Below are positions 14,937-22,461 of a stretch of DNA of 26,130 nt, piece after piece. The translations under genes were made by a program, and so were the position numbers. The DNA is from Arthrobacter sp. (lineage in GTDB: Bacteria > Actinomycetota > Actinomycetes > Actinomycetales > Micrococcaceae), in the NCBI GenBank assembly GCA_031178585.1, contig JAPSIT010000023.1:1-26130 (forward strand). The letters run 5' to 3'. Below the pieces are notes generated by a model that ran no database searches, was not told the DNA's origin, and saw nothing but the letters and a program-made list of their open reading frames with translations. Each line of letters begins with the position of its first letter. Position 1 is the first letter of the stretch.

Positions 14937-14942
14937 ACCCTA
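14937..14942 (-). promoter_or_regulatory. -10 box of a probable leaderless promoter (aldo/keto reductase operon)
   Basis: On the minus strand TAGGGT is followed by six bases and ATG 14930. There is no Shine-Dalgarno between. This is the same geometry as at 778 and 2015 and would make the reductase/hydrolase/ECF run independent of the genes before it. Confidence 0.55.
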
Positions 14943-14983
14943 CAACGGCAGCGATGAAGGCCTGCCCAGTTGCCGGAACCCGG

Positions 14984-15202
14984 TCAGCTGCCGGAAAACG
15001 ACAGGCCGTGCTCGTCGAGGGCATCCTGCAACTGCGCCATGGTTTTCGGATTCATGCCCGGAAGCTGCGTGACTTCGCGGTGTCCCAACTCTGCGAGCTG
15101 TTCGAGGGTCTCCACGCCGGCATGGGCCAGCATTCTCCGGGTGGGTGAGGCTATGCCCCGCGGCAACGGTGTTCGACCCGGTTGTGCTGGTTTCTGCGGC
15201 AT
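14984..15202 (-). CDS. Small helix-hairpin-helix protein (putative DNA-binding)
   Basis: A 72-aa basic protein. From residue 13 it reads PRGIASPTRRMLAHAGVETL, then LAELGHREVTQLPGMNPKTM, a helix-hairpin-helix fold like the RNA polymerase alpha C-terminal domain and other non-sequence-specific DNA-binding HhH units: glycine in the hairpin (PGMNPK) followed by a helix of Leu/Ala. ATG 15202 has AGAGGAAGG at suitable spacing, so it is a real gene despite its size. It lies between a WGR-like protein and the aldo/keto reductase on the same strand. The fold assignment is by eye, and its target is unknown. Confidence 0.72.
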   Translation of the reverse strand: MPQKPAQPGRTPLPRGIASPTRRMLAHAGVETLEQLAELGHREVTQLPGMNPKTMAQLQDALDEHGLSFSGS

Positions 15203-15301
15203 TCGGTCTGCCTTCCTCTGGGGAACGTAGGACTGGCGTTACAGGATGACCCGTCAGGGAATGAATCGTTAGAGGGAATCGCGAAGGGGAATAAGAAGCC
15301 G

Positions 15302-15862
15302 CTAAAGGGTAAAAGCAGAAGCCTGCTTCGGTGAGTGCTTGAGCTTCAGTGCTGTGGGATCCGTGTAAGGTGCGGCGCCAATGCTCAGCTTGGTGAAGTC
15401 GAGGTCTTCCCCGCGGATGCAGACCTTAATGGCGTTCACGGCCTTGTTGACGTCGGGGCACAGGCAGAAGATATTGAGCTTGGAGTCGCTGAATTCCGAG
15501 CGCTCCACTGTTCCGAGGCCACGCCAGGCCAAGTGGCTGATCAGCGCATCCTTGGCCTTTTCTTCCAGGTACCTGTCCCGGCTGGTGCCTTCCCGGGTCT
15601 TCAGGGCGTACTGGGCAATCACCCAGAACTGTTCCTCTTCCGGAAGCTCCGCATATCCGTCCTCCTCGCACTGCGCAGCGAACGCATCCATCAGGCGGTC
15701 GGCGGCCTCGGCGTCGGCGACGTCCGTTTCCTCGGTCTTGCTCTGGTGGCCCACTGCCCCGTGGTTCATGACGAACTGGCTATAGTCCGCGTCGAACCAG
15801 GCCTCCCTGAAGTGGAGGGTCCCGTCTTCGTTGCGCTTGTAAACCCGGATAATACCGCTCAT
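15302..15862 (-). CDS. Hypothetical protein with WGR-like N-terminal region
   Basis: A soluble acidic 186-aa protein with AAAGGAC before its ATG. I do not recognise the full-length family. Residues about 5-70 (RVYKRNEDGTLHFREAWF, FVMNHGAVGHQSKTEETDV, FAAQCEEDGYAELP) look like a WGR domain: a beta-rich start, a G-x-VG turn, then a helix ending in GY. WGR domains occur in PARPs and some bacterial nucleic-acid-linked proteins. The rest (about 75-186) is mixed alpha/beta with two close cysteines in IFCLCPDV and no catalytic motif I can name. The HhH gene starts 99 bp downstream on the same strand. Function should be taken as unknown. Confidence 0.75.
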   Translation of the reverse strand: MSGIIRVYKRNEDGTLHFREAWFDADYSQFVMNHGAVGHQSKTEETDVADAEAADRLMDAFAAQCEEDGYAELPEEEQFWVIAQYALKTREGTSRDRYLEEKAKDALISHLAWRGLGTVERSEFSDSKLNIFCLCPDVNKAVNAIKVCIRGEDLDFTKLSIGAAPYTDPTALKLKHSPKQASAFTL

Positions 15863-15903
15863 GCCAGTCCTTTGGTGGATCGCCCGCGGCCTGAGCCGCC
15901 TAT

Positions 15904-15928
15904 CAGTGGATGCCTGGCAGTGGATGCC
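15904..15928. repeat. Two 11-bp direct repeats in the dxs/hypothetical gap
   Basis: CAGTGGATGCC occurs at 15904-15914 and again at 15918-15928, separated by three bases. The gap (15863-15993) carries no gene. On the minus strand the repeats are about 40-65 bases upstream of the hypothetical protein's ATG, a position where a regulator could bind. Confidence 0.5.
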
Positions 15929-15993
15929 AAACTGTGGAACTCGCGCCCTTACGGCGGTAGAAATTTTGTCGTGATGCTGACGGCACAGCCCGT

Positions 15994-17994
15994 CTACAGT
16001 TTGGGCAGGCTGCCCGTGGTGGGGTGCTCCTGTCCGGGAAGGGGCCGGGCAAAGGGCACCTTGGTGCCCAGGACCTGGGCGACGACGTCGTGGGTGATTT
16101 GTTGTGCCGTGAGGCCCACACGTTCCATTACCTGGCTGCGCGTGCCGTGGTCCAGGAACTCCACCGGCAGGCCGACTTCGTTCAGCGCGGTGTCCACGCC
16201 TGCAGCGCGCATCTCCTGGCGGATCCGGGATCCTACGCCTCCGGCGCGGACGCCGTCCTCGATGCAGATCACCAGGCGGTGCCGTGCCGCCAAGGCGATG
16301 ATGGACTTCCGGACCGGAAGCACCCAGCGCGGATCCACGACTGTGGAGCTGATGCCCTGCGCGCCTAGCCGGTTCGAGACGTTGAGGGCCAGCTCTGACA
16401 TGGCGCCGACGCTGACGATGAGAACGTCGTTTTCGGTCGAGCCGGAGGGACGCCGGGCGAGCACGTCCACGCCGTCGCTCAACCGCTCGACTGCCTCGAT
16501 TTCCGCCCCGACGGTGCCCTTTGAGTAGCGGACCACGGTGGGAGCATCCGTGATGGCCACTGCTTCGCGCAGTTCTTCACGCAGCCGTGTGGCGTCACGA
16601 GGCGCCGCAAGGTGCAGCCCCGGAACGATCTGGACCATGGCCATGTCCCACATCCCGTGGTGGCTGGGGCCGTCGGGGCCCGTGACACCGGCCCGGTCAA
16701 GCACGATGGTCACGCCGGCCTTGTGCAGCGCCACGTCCATGAGCAGCTGGTCAAAAGCACGGTTGAGGAAGGTGGCGTATACGGCGACGACGGGGTGCAG
16801 CCCGCCGAAAGCCATTCCGGCAGCAGAGGTGAGGGCGTGCTGCTCGGCGATGCCGACGTCGAACACCCGCTCCGGGTGCCGGGCGGCGAATTTGTGCAGC
16901 CCCACCGGTATGAGCATTGCACCGGTGATCCCGACGATGTCCTTGCGCTCGTCCGCGATGTCCGCGATCTCGTCGGCGAAGACGGAGGTCCAGGATTTGG
17001 CTCCGCCGGCCTGGGTGGGCTCGCCGGTTTCCGGATCAATGATGCCGACAGCGTGGAACTGATCCGCTTCGTGGGCCCGCGCCGGCGCATAGCCGTGGCC
17101 CTTCTCCGTCATGGCGTGCACAATCACGGGGCCCGCATAGTTCTTGGCGGTGGACAAGGCATGTTCCATCGCCTGGAGGTTGTGTCCGTCCACCGGGCCG
17201 ATGTACTTCATGCCCAGGTCTTCAAACATTCCCTGGGGAGCCCACCAGTCCTTGATGCCTTTCTTCATGGCGTGCAGGCTCTTATAGGTGAACTGGCCCA
17301 CGGGGCCGCCGCTCTGCAGCCTTTTCTTCCACCAGTCGAGGGCTACCTCGTACGCGGGCGCGGTGCGGAGGGAGTCAATGGTGGGGCGCAGGGACGCGAG
17401 GTAGTCGGCGAAACCGCCCACCGTCGGGGCGTAGGAGCGCCCGTTGTCGTTGACAACAATGACGACGCGGCGCTTTTTGTCCGCCGCGATGTTGTTGATG
17501 GCCTCCCACGCCATGCCGCCGGTCAACGCGCCGTCTCCAACAATGGCGACGACGTAGCGGTCGCCTTCACCTCTCAGCTGGCGGGCACGGGAAATTCCGT
17601 CGGCCCAGGAAAGGGAGGACGAGGCGTGCGAGCTTTCGACGATGTCGTGCTCGGACTCGGCACGGTCGGGGTAACCCGACAGCCCGCCCTGCTGGCGGAG
17701 GGTGCTGAAATCCTGGCGCCCGGTGAGGAGCTTGTGCACATACGACTGGTGGCCGGTGTCAAAGACGATGCTGTCGCGGGGGGAATCGAAGATCCGGTGC
17801 ACCGCCATGGTCAGCTCGACAACGCCGAGGTTGGGACCGAGGTGTCCGCCCGTCTGGGAGACGTTGCCGATCAGGAATTCCCTGATGTCGCCCGCCAGTT
17901 GCGTCAGCTGCGCCTGGGACAACTTGCTCAGGTCCTGCGGATTCCGGATGGTCTCCAAGATTCCCAACGGCCTCTCCTTCAGGGTGGTAGACAT
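15994..17994 (-). CDS. dxs: 1-deoxy-D-xylulose-5-phosphate synthase
   Basis: A 666-aa thiamine-diphosphate enzyme condensing pyruvate and glyceraldehyde 3-phosphate, the entry step of the MEP isoprenoid pathway. Motifs appear in order: [14 protein letters not shown] (H51), [27 protein letters not shown], the ThDP signature GDGALTGG (about 153-160) ending at about N182, then the transketolase-type [19 protein letters not shown] and the C-terminal [10 protein letters not shown] with [11 protein letters not shown]. It is longer than the E. coli enzyme (about 620 aa), as is usual in actinobacteria. No Shine-Dalgarno precedes ATG 17994; a TAGAGT box eight bases upstream suggests a leaderless or near-leaderless mRNA. 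It follows acnA on the same strand but is separated by two hairpins. Confidence 0.97.
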   Translation of the reverse strand: MSTTLKERPLGILETIRNPQDLSKLSQAQLTQLAGDIREFLIGNVSQTGGHLGPNLGVVELTMAVHRIFDSPRDSIVFDTGHQSYVHKLLTGRQDFSTLRQQGGLSGYPDRAESEHDIVESSHASSSLSWADGISRARQLRGEGDRYVVAIVGDGALTGGMAWEAINNIAADKKRRVVIVVNDNGRSYAPTVGGFADYLASLRPTIDSLRTAPAYEVALDWWKKRLQSGGPVGQFTYKSLHAMKKGIKDWWAPQGMFEDLGMKYIGPVDGHNLQAMEHALSTAKNYAGPVIVHAMTEKGHGYAPARAHEADQFHAVGIIDPETGEPTQAGGAKSWTSVFADEIADIADERKDIVGITGAMLIPVGLHKFAARHPERVFDVGIAEQHALTSAAGMAFGGLHPVVAVYATFLNRAFDQLLMDVALHKAGVTIVLDRAGVTGPDGPSHHGMWDMAMVQIVPGLHLAAPRDATRLREELREAVAITDAPTVVRYSKGTVGAEIEAVERLSDGVDVLARRPSGSTENDVLIVSVGAMSELALNVSNRLGAQGISSTVVDPRWVLPVRKSIIALAARHRLVICIEDGVRAGGVGSRIRQEMRAAGVDTALNEVGLPVEFLDHGTRSQVMERVGLTAQQITHDVVAQVLGTKVPFARPLPGQEHPTTGSLPKL

Positions 17995-18002
17995 GCCTAT
18001 TA

Positions 18003-18008
18003 ACTCTA
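18003..18008 (-). promoter_or_regulatory. -10 box of a probable near-leaderless dxs promoter
   Basis: Minus-strand TAGAGT lies eight bases before ATG 17994, with TTGGTG at a short 15-bp spacing as a weak -35. The box lies beyond the acnA terminator hairpin, so dxs seems to have its own promoter. Confidence 0.45.
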
Positions 18009-18034
18009 ACGCCTTAGAACCTGCACCAACGCAT

Positions 18035-18069
18035 GAGGCCCCGGCCGGTCAGTGACCGGCCGGGGCCTC
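18035..18069 (-). terminator. Strong hairpin, main acnA terminator
   Basis: A perfect inverted repeat with 17-bp arms (GAGGCCCCGGCCGGTCA and its complement) around one base; in RNA about 15 bp of stem with a small loop. It starts 53 bases beyond the acnA stop. There is no T-run on the minus-strand side, as is common for actinobacterial terminators. Because the structure is symmetrical it would also form in plus-strand RNA. Confidence 0.75.
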
Positions 18070-18094
18070 TCAACGTACTGCTCAGAGTACTGCT

Positions 18095-18113
18095 TGCCGG
18101 GTCAGCCCCGGCA
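18095..18113 (-). terminator. Short hairpin just after the acnA stop
   Basis: TGCCGGG and CCCGGCA form a 7-bp stem around a five-base loop, nine bases after the acnA stop. With the larger hairpin that follows it makes a tandem arrangement. Weak alone; it may protect the 3' end. Confidence 0.45.
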
Positions 18114-18121
18114 GAAAACCG

Positions 18122-20947
18122 CTAGTTCGCGGAGATCTGGCGCAGCACGTACTGCAGGATGCCACCGTTGCGGTAGTAGTCCGCTTCGCCCGGCGTGTCG
18201 ATGCGGAGCACGGCGTCGAACGACTTGGTAGAGCCGTCCTCTGCCGTTGCGGTGACCTTCAGGGTCTTGGGCGTGGTGCCTTCGTTCAGGGCGGTGACGC
18301 CCTCGACAGCGAAGGTTTCCGTGCCCGTCAGGCCCAGGGTCGCAGCGGATTCACCGGCCGGGAACTGCAGCGGCAGGACGCCCATGCCGATGAGGTTGGA
18401 GCGGTGGATGCGCTCGTAGCTCTCGGCGATGACGGCCTTGACGCCCAGCAGCGCGGTGCCCTTGGCAGCCCAGTCACGGGACGAGCCAGAGCCGTACTCC
18501 TTGCCTGCCAGAACAACCAGCGGGGTGCCGGCAGCCTGGTAGTTCTGGGCGGCGTCGTAGACGTAGGCCTGCGGGCCGTCGGCCTGGGTGAAGTCACGGG
18601 TGAAGCCGCCCTCCACGCCGTCCAGAAGCTGGTTCTTGATGCGGATGTTCGCGAACGTGCCGCGGATCATGACCTCGTGGTTGCCACGGCGCGAGCCGTA
18701 GGAGTTGAAGTCCTTCCGCTCCACACCGTTCGCCAGCAGGTACTGCCCTGCCGGGGTGTCCGACTTGAAGGAACCGGCCGGGGAGATGTGGTCGGTGGTG
18801 ACGGAGTCACCGAGCTTGAGCAGCACGCGGGCACCGGTGATGTCCTGAACCGGATCCGGCTGGGCCTGCATGCCCTCGAAGTACGGAGGCTTCCGGACGT
18901 ATGTGGACTTCTCATCCCAGGCGAAGGTGTCGCCTGCCGGGGTGTCGAGCGCCTTCCAGCGGTCATCACCTTCGAAGACGCCTTCGTAACCCTTGGCGAA
19001 CATCTCCTTGTCGATGGAGGAGTCGATGACTTCCTGCACCTCGACCGGGTTCGGCCAGATGTCCTTCAGGAAGACGTCGTTGCCGGCTTCGTCCTTGCCC
19101 AGCGGGTCGGTTTCAAAGTCGAAGTCCATGGAACCGGCCAGAGCGTAGGCGATGACCAGCGGCGGGGAGGCCAGGTAGTTCATCTTGACGTCCGGGTTGA
19201 TGCGGCCTTCGAAGTTGCGGTTGCCGGAGAGAACAGCGCTGACAGCGAGGTCGTTGGCCTGGATGGCCTCGGAGATTTCAGCTTCCAGCGGGCCGGAGTT
19301 GCCGATGCAGGTGGCGCAGCCGTAGCCCACGATGTAGAAGCCCAGCTTCTCCAGGTACGGGGTGAGGCCCGACTTCTCGTAGTAGTCGGTGACTACCTTT
19401 GAACCGGGGGCGACCGAAGTCTTTACCCACGGCTTCGCGGTGAGCCCCTTGTTGACAGCGTTGCGGGCCAGCACAGCGGCCGCAAGCATGACAGAGGGGT
19501 TGGACGTGTTGGTGCATGACGTGATCGAGGCGATCGTCACCGCGCCGTGGTCCAGGTCGAACTCGCGGCCGTCCTCCATCTTCACTGCGACAGGGCTGGA
19601 TGTGCGGCCCTCGGCGCCGTGCGCGGCGGAGTACTTGGGCGGAACGCGCTCGGTGTCCGTCACGTGGGTGCCGCCGGTGGTGAACGAGGGCGGGTCGGAA
19701 GCCGGGAAGGATTCCTCGAGCGACTCGTCCAGCGAGCCGGCGTCGGCGTCGTGAAGTACGTAGTTCTTGAGGTCGTGGCGGAACTCGTCCTTGGCCTCAG
19801 TGAGCTCGATGCGGTCCTGCGGGCGCTTCGGGCCAGCGATGGACGGAACAACGGTGGACAGGTCCAGCTCGAGGTACTCGGAGAAGCGCAGTTCGCGGGA
19901 CGGGTTGTGCCAGAGGCCCTGTTCCTTGGCGTAGGCCTCGACCAGCGCGACGTTCTCGTCCGGACGGCCGGTGAGGCGCAGGTAGTCGAGGGTAACGTCG
20001 TCGATCGGGAACATGGCAGCCGTGGAACCGAACTCCGGGCTCATGTTGCCGATAGTGGCACGGTTTGCCAGCGGCACAGCGGCGACGCCTTCGCCGTAGA
20101 ATTCCACGAACTTGCCCACCACACCGTGCTTGCGCAGCATCTCGGTGATAGTCAGTACCACGTCGGTCGCCGTGGCACCGGCGGGGATGCTGCCGCTGAG
20201 CTTGAAGCCCACGACGCGCGGGATCAGCATGGAGACGGGCTGGCCCAGCATGGCTGCCTCGGCTTCGATGCCGCCAACGCCCCAGCCGAGCACGCCCATG
20301 CCGTTGACCATCGTGGTGTGGGAGTCGGTGCCGACACAGGTGTCGGGGTAGGCGCGCAGCGCGCCGTTAACTTCGCGTGTCATGACGGTGCGGGCCAGGT
20401 ACTCGATGTTGACCTGGTGCACGATGCCGGTTCCCGGAGGAACGACCTTGAAGTCGTCGAACGCGGTCTGGCCCCAGCGCAGGAACTGGTAGCGCTCACC
20501 ATTGCGCTGGTATTCGATCTCCATGTTGCGCTCCAGCGCGCCGGAGTTTCCGAAGACGTCGATCTGCACGGAGTGGTCGATGACCATCTCTGCAGGTGCC
20601 AGCGGGTTCACCCTCTTCGGATCGCCCCCCAGCTCCTTTACAGCCTCGCGCATGGTGGCGAGGTCAACAACACAGGGCACGCCCGTGAAATCCTGCATGA
20701 TCACGCGTGCGGGCGTGAACTGGATTTCAGTGTCGGGCTGGGCATTAGGATCCCACCCTGCCAGGGCGCGGACGTGATCGGCAGTGATGTTCGCGCCGTC
20801 CTCGGTCCTCAACAGGTTTTCAAGCAATACCTTGAGGCTGAACGGAAGGGATTCTGACCCTTCAACGGAGTTCAACCGGAAAATTTCGTATTCGGTTCCG
20901 GCTACATTAAGTTTGCCTTTTGAACCGAAGCTGTCCACAGTGCTCAT
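18122..20947 (-). CDS. acnA: Aconitate hydratase A
   Basis: A 941-aa aconitase of the AcnA/IRP1 type interconverting citrate and isocitrate in the TCA cycle, with a [4Fe-4S] cluster. Cluster cysteines are C478 ([13 protein letters not shown]) and C544/C547 ([12 protein letters not shown]), spaced as in E. coli AcnA. Other family marks are [27 protein letters not shown] and GNRNFEGRI in the catalytic core, then the swivelling C-terminal domain ([16 protein letters not shown]). Residues about 401-440 form an insertion with [14 protein letters not shown], a motif also seen in small actinobacterial stress-type proteins. ATG 20947 has GAGAGGAG upstream. A palindrome resembling an iron-regulator box lies about 55-75 bp upstream, which would suit an iron-costly enzyme. 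Confidence 0.97.
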   Translation of the reverse strand: MSTVDSFGSKGKLNVAGTEYEIFRLNSVEGSESLPFSLKVLLENLLRTEDGANITADHVRALAGWDPNAQPDTEIQFTPARVIMQDFTGVPCVVDLATMREAVKELGGDPKRVNPLAPAEMVIDHSVQIDVFGNSGALERNMEIEYQRNGERYQFLRWGQTAFDDFKVVPPGTGIVHQVNIEYLARTVMTREVNGALRAYPDTCVGTDSHTTMVNGMGVLGWGVGGIEAEAAMLGQPVSMLIPRVVGFKLSGSIPAGATATDVVLTITEMLRKHGVVGKFVEFYGEGVAAVPLANRATIGNMSPEFGSTAAMFPIDDVTLDYLRLTGRPDENVALVEAYAKEQGLWHNPSRELRFSEYLELDLSTVVPSIAGPKRPQDRIELTEAKDEFRHDLKNYVLHDADAGSLDESLEESFPASDPPSFTTGGTHVTDTERVPPKYSAAHGAEGRTSSPVAVKMEDGREFDLDHGAVTIASITSCTNTSNPSVMLAAAVLARNAVNKGLTAKPWVKTSVAPGSKVVTDYYEKSGLTPYLEKLGFYIVGYGCATCIGNSGPLEAEISEAIQANDLAVSAVLSGNRNFEGRINPDVKMNYLASPPLVIAYALAGSMDFDFETDPLGKDEAGNDVFLKDIWPNPVEVQEVIDSSIDKEMFAKGYEGVFEGDDRWKALDTPAGDTFAWDEKSTYVRKPPYFEGMQAQPDPVQDITGARVLLKLGDSVTTDHISPAGSFKSDTPAGQYLLANGVERKDFNSYGSRRGNHEVMIRGTFANIRIKNQLLDGVEGGFTRDFTQADGPQAYVYDAAQNYQAAGTPLVVLAGKEYGSGSSRDWAAKGTALLGVKAVIAESYERIHRSNLIGMGVLPLQFPAGESAATLGLTGTETFAVEGVTALNEGTTPKTLKVTATAEDGSTKSFDAVLRIDTPGEADYYRNGGILQYVLRQISAN

Positions 20948-20999
20948 CGCAGGACTCCTCTCGCAACAGTTTCATCTTTGTCGCGCGGTAGACCGCTTG

Positions 21000-21021
21000 C
21001 TAGTTAGGGGAGCCTAATTAG
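21000..21021. promoter_or_regulatory. Iron-box-like palindrome upstream of acnA
   Basis: CTAGTTAGG-GGAG-CCTAATTAG is a 22-bp palindrome with one mismatched pair in the arms. TTAGG...CCTAA half-sites are those of DtxR/IdeR iron boxes; aligned with the 19-bp DtxR consensus I count about 12 matches, strong on one side and weak on the other. It lies just downstream of a minus-strand TTGACG (21031-21036) that could be a -35. The regulator is inferred. Confidence 0.5.
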
Positions 21022-21099
21022 TGCTCGACTCGTCAAATTGCAGGGGTCAGCCGTGAAGCCGGAGCGCGACGTGGGACTACGAGCCCCATAGTAGTGGCA

Positions 21100-22461
21100 T
21101 CAGCTGCGGGGCGTCAGCAGAGCCACCGTCTCCAGGTGGTGCGTGTGCGGGTACAGGTCGAAGGCCCTGATCTGCGTCAGCCCCCAGCCGCCCTGCTGGA
21201 AGTATCCGATGTCGCGGGCAAAGGACGCAGGATCACAGGAGACGTATGCGATGGCGCGCGGAGTCGAGGCCATCAGCTGGTTCACCACTGCCTTGCCGGC
21301 ACCGGCCCGCGGGGGATCCAGCACGAGTGCATCGAAGTTTCGGGGACGCTGGCGGAGGATCCGCTCCACGCGTCCCTGCACGATCTCCACCTGAGGGGCT
21401 CCGTGCAGGTTTTTCCGCGCGTCCCTGCTGGTGCCGGGCGCACCTTCCACCGAAAGCACTGATCCCGTGACGCCGACGGCGTCCGCAAGCGGGGCGGTGA
21501 ACAGTCCGGCGCCGGCGTACAGGTCCGCGACGGCAGCGCCCGGCTCGAGGAAGCCGCCGTCGTGCAGGAACTCTGAGACAGCGCCGACCAGTGTTTCCGG
21601 GGCAGCGCGGTGGATCTGCCAGAACCCGGCGCCGGTAACGCGGTACTCGTGGCCAACGGCGGTTTCCTGCACCCAGGTCCTCCCGCGCAGCTGCAGCGTC
21701 TCGTCCTTCAGGGGATCGTAGCTGGCCACGGAGACGTCCGCCGGAAGCTGGGCAAGGATGGAATTGAGACGTTTGACACTGGTGCCAGGGGCGGGCGCGA
21801 GCAGCACGAGCGGGCGGGAACCGTTGGCGGGTGCCGCGACCTCCACCCTCTCGATGCCCTGCAGGTCGACGTCCCACAGGCGAAGATCGTTGATGGCCGC
21901 CACGGCGAGCGGCATTTCCCGGACCGGCACAATGTGATCCGAACGATGGGCATGCATGCCCAGCTTGCCGCCGCCGGTGACAGCAAAGCCGGCCCTGGTG
22001 CGCCACGCCAGGCCGTCGCCGCCGTCGGACGTTGTTCCGTTGCCGACGCCGTCCACTGGCTCCACCTCGGGGGAAAGTCCGACGCCGGCCAGCCGCTTGA
22101 GCTGTTCGGCCAGCACCTCGGACTTCAACCTCCGTTGCCGCGCCAGTGAGATGTGCCCCAGCTCGGCGCCGCCGACCGGCGGCCGCCCCCGGTGCCATGC
22201 AGCGAGCGAATCGGCGACCCGCCAGAAGTGCGGGACCCGGTCAGGCGATGCCTCCAGGACCTCCACCACGTCGGCGCGCCAGAACTTGGCCGTCTCCCCC
22301 GCATCGGTCAGGCGTACGCGCACCTTTTCGCCGGGAATGCCGTGCCGGACGAAAACCACGCGGCCCTCGTGCCGTGCCACGCAGTGCCCCCCATGGGCTA
22401 CGGGGCCGACGTCAACCACCAGTTCTTCTCGGGTGGAGGTGGTCTGGGATTCGGGGTTCAT
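21100..22461 (-). CDS. TRAM-domain class I SAM-dependent RNA methyltransferase (TrmA/RlmCD family)
   Basis: A 453-aa RNA m5U methyltransferase-like protein. Residues about 14-70 form a TRAM RNA-binding domain (VVDVGPVAHGGHCVARHEGR, VFVRHGIPGEKVRVRL). The AdoMet fold follows with VADLYAGAGLFTAPLA, LDPPRAGAGKAV and the catalytic cysteine in YVSCDPASFARDI. The region that binds an iron-sulphur cluster in RlmD-type enzymes has no cysteines here (FWRVADSLAAWHRGRPPVGGAELGHI is split by Trp, Ala and Gly), so the cluster is probably absent. Its ATG overlaps the stop of the upstream permease (ATGA), indicating co-translation. The target base, in rRNA or tRNA, cannot be decided. The same pair is adjacent in mycobacteria (Rv2689c/Rv2690c as I recall). 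Confidence 0.9.
   Translation of the reverse strand: MNPESQTTSTREELVVDVGPVAHGGHCVARHEGRVVFVRHGIPGEKVRVRLTDAGETAKFWRADVVEVLEASPDRVPHFWRVADSLAAWHRGRPPVGGAELGHISLARQRRLKSEVLAEQLKRLAGVGLSPEVEPVDGVGNGTTSDGGDGLAWRTRAGFAVTGGGKLGMHAHRSDHIVPVREMPLAVAAINDLRLWDVDLQGIERVEVAAPANGSRPLVLLAPAPGTSVKRLNSILAQLPADVSVASYDPLKDETLQLRGRTWVQETAVGHEYRVTGAGFWQIHRAAPETLVGAVSEFLHDGGFLEPGAAVADLYAGAGLFTAPLADAVGVTGSVLSVEGAPGTSRDARKNLHGAPQVEIVQGRVERILRQRPRNFDALVLDPPRAGAGKAVVNQLMASTPRAIAYVSCDPASFARDIGYFQQGGWGLTQIRAFDLYPHTHHLETVALLTPRS

Noticed and set aside
16612..18003. A 463-codon plus-strand open frame antisense to dxs
   Set aside because: It is the shadow of an intact DXS gene; the product is rich in Gly, Arg and Val with no motif, and no ribosome site supports it.
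19547..20857. A 436-codon plus-strand open frame antisense to acnA
   Set aside because: It mirrors a fully conserved aconitase with all cluster cysteines. Long antisense frames are expected in GC-rich DNA with GC-biased third positions, and the translated product shows no recognisable domain.
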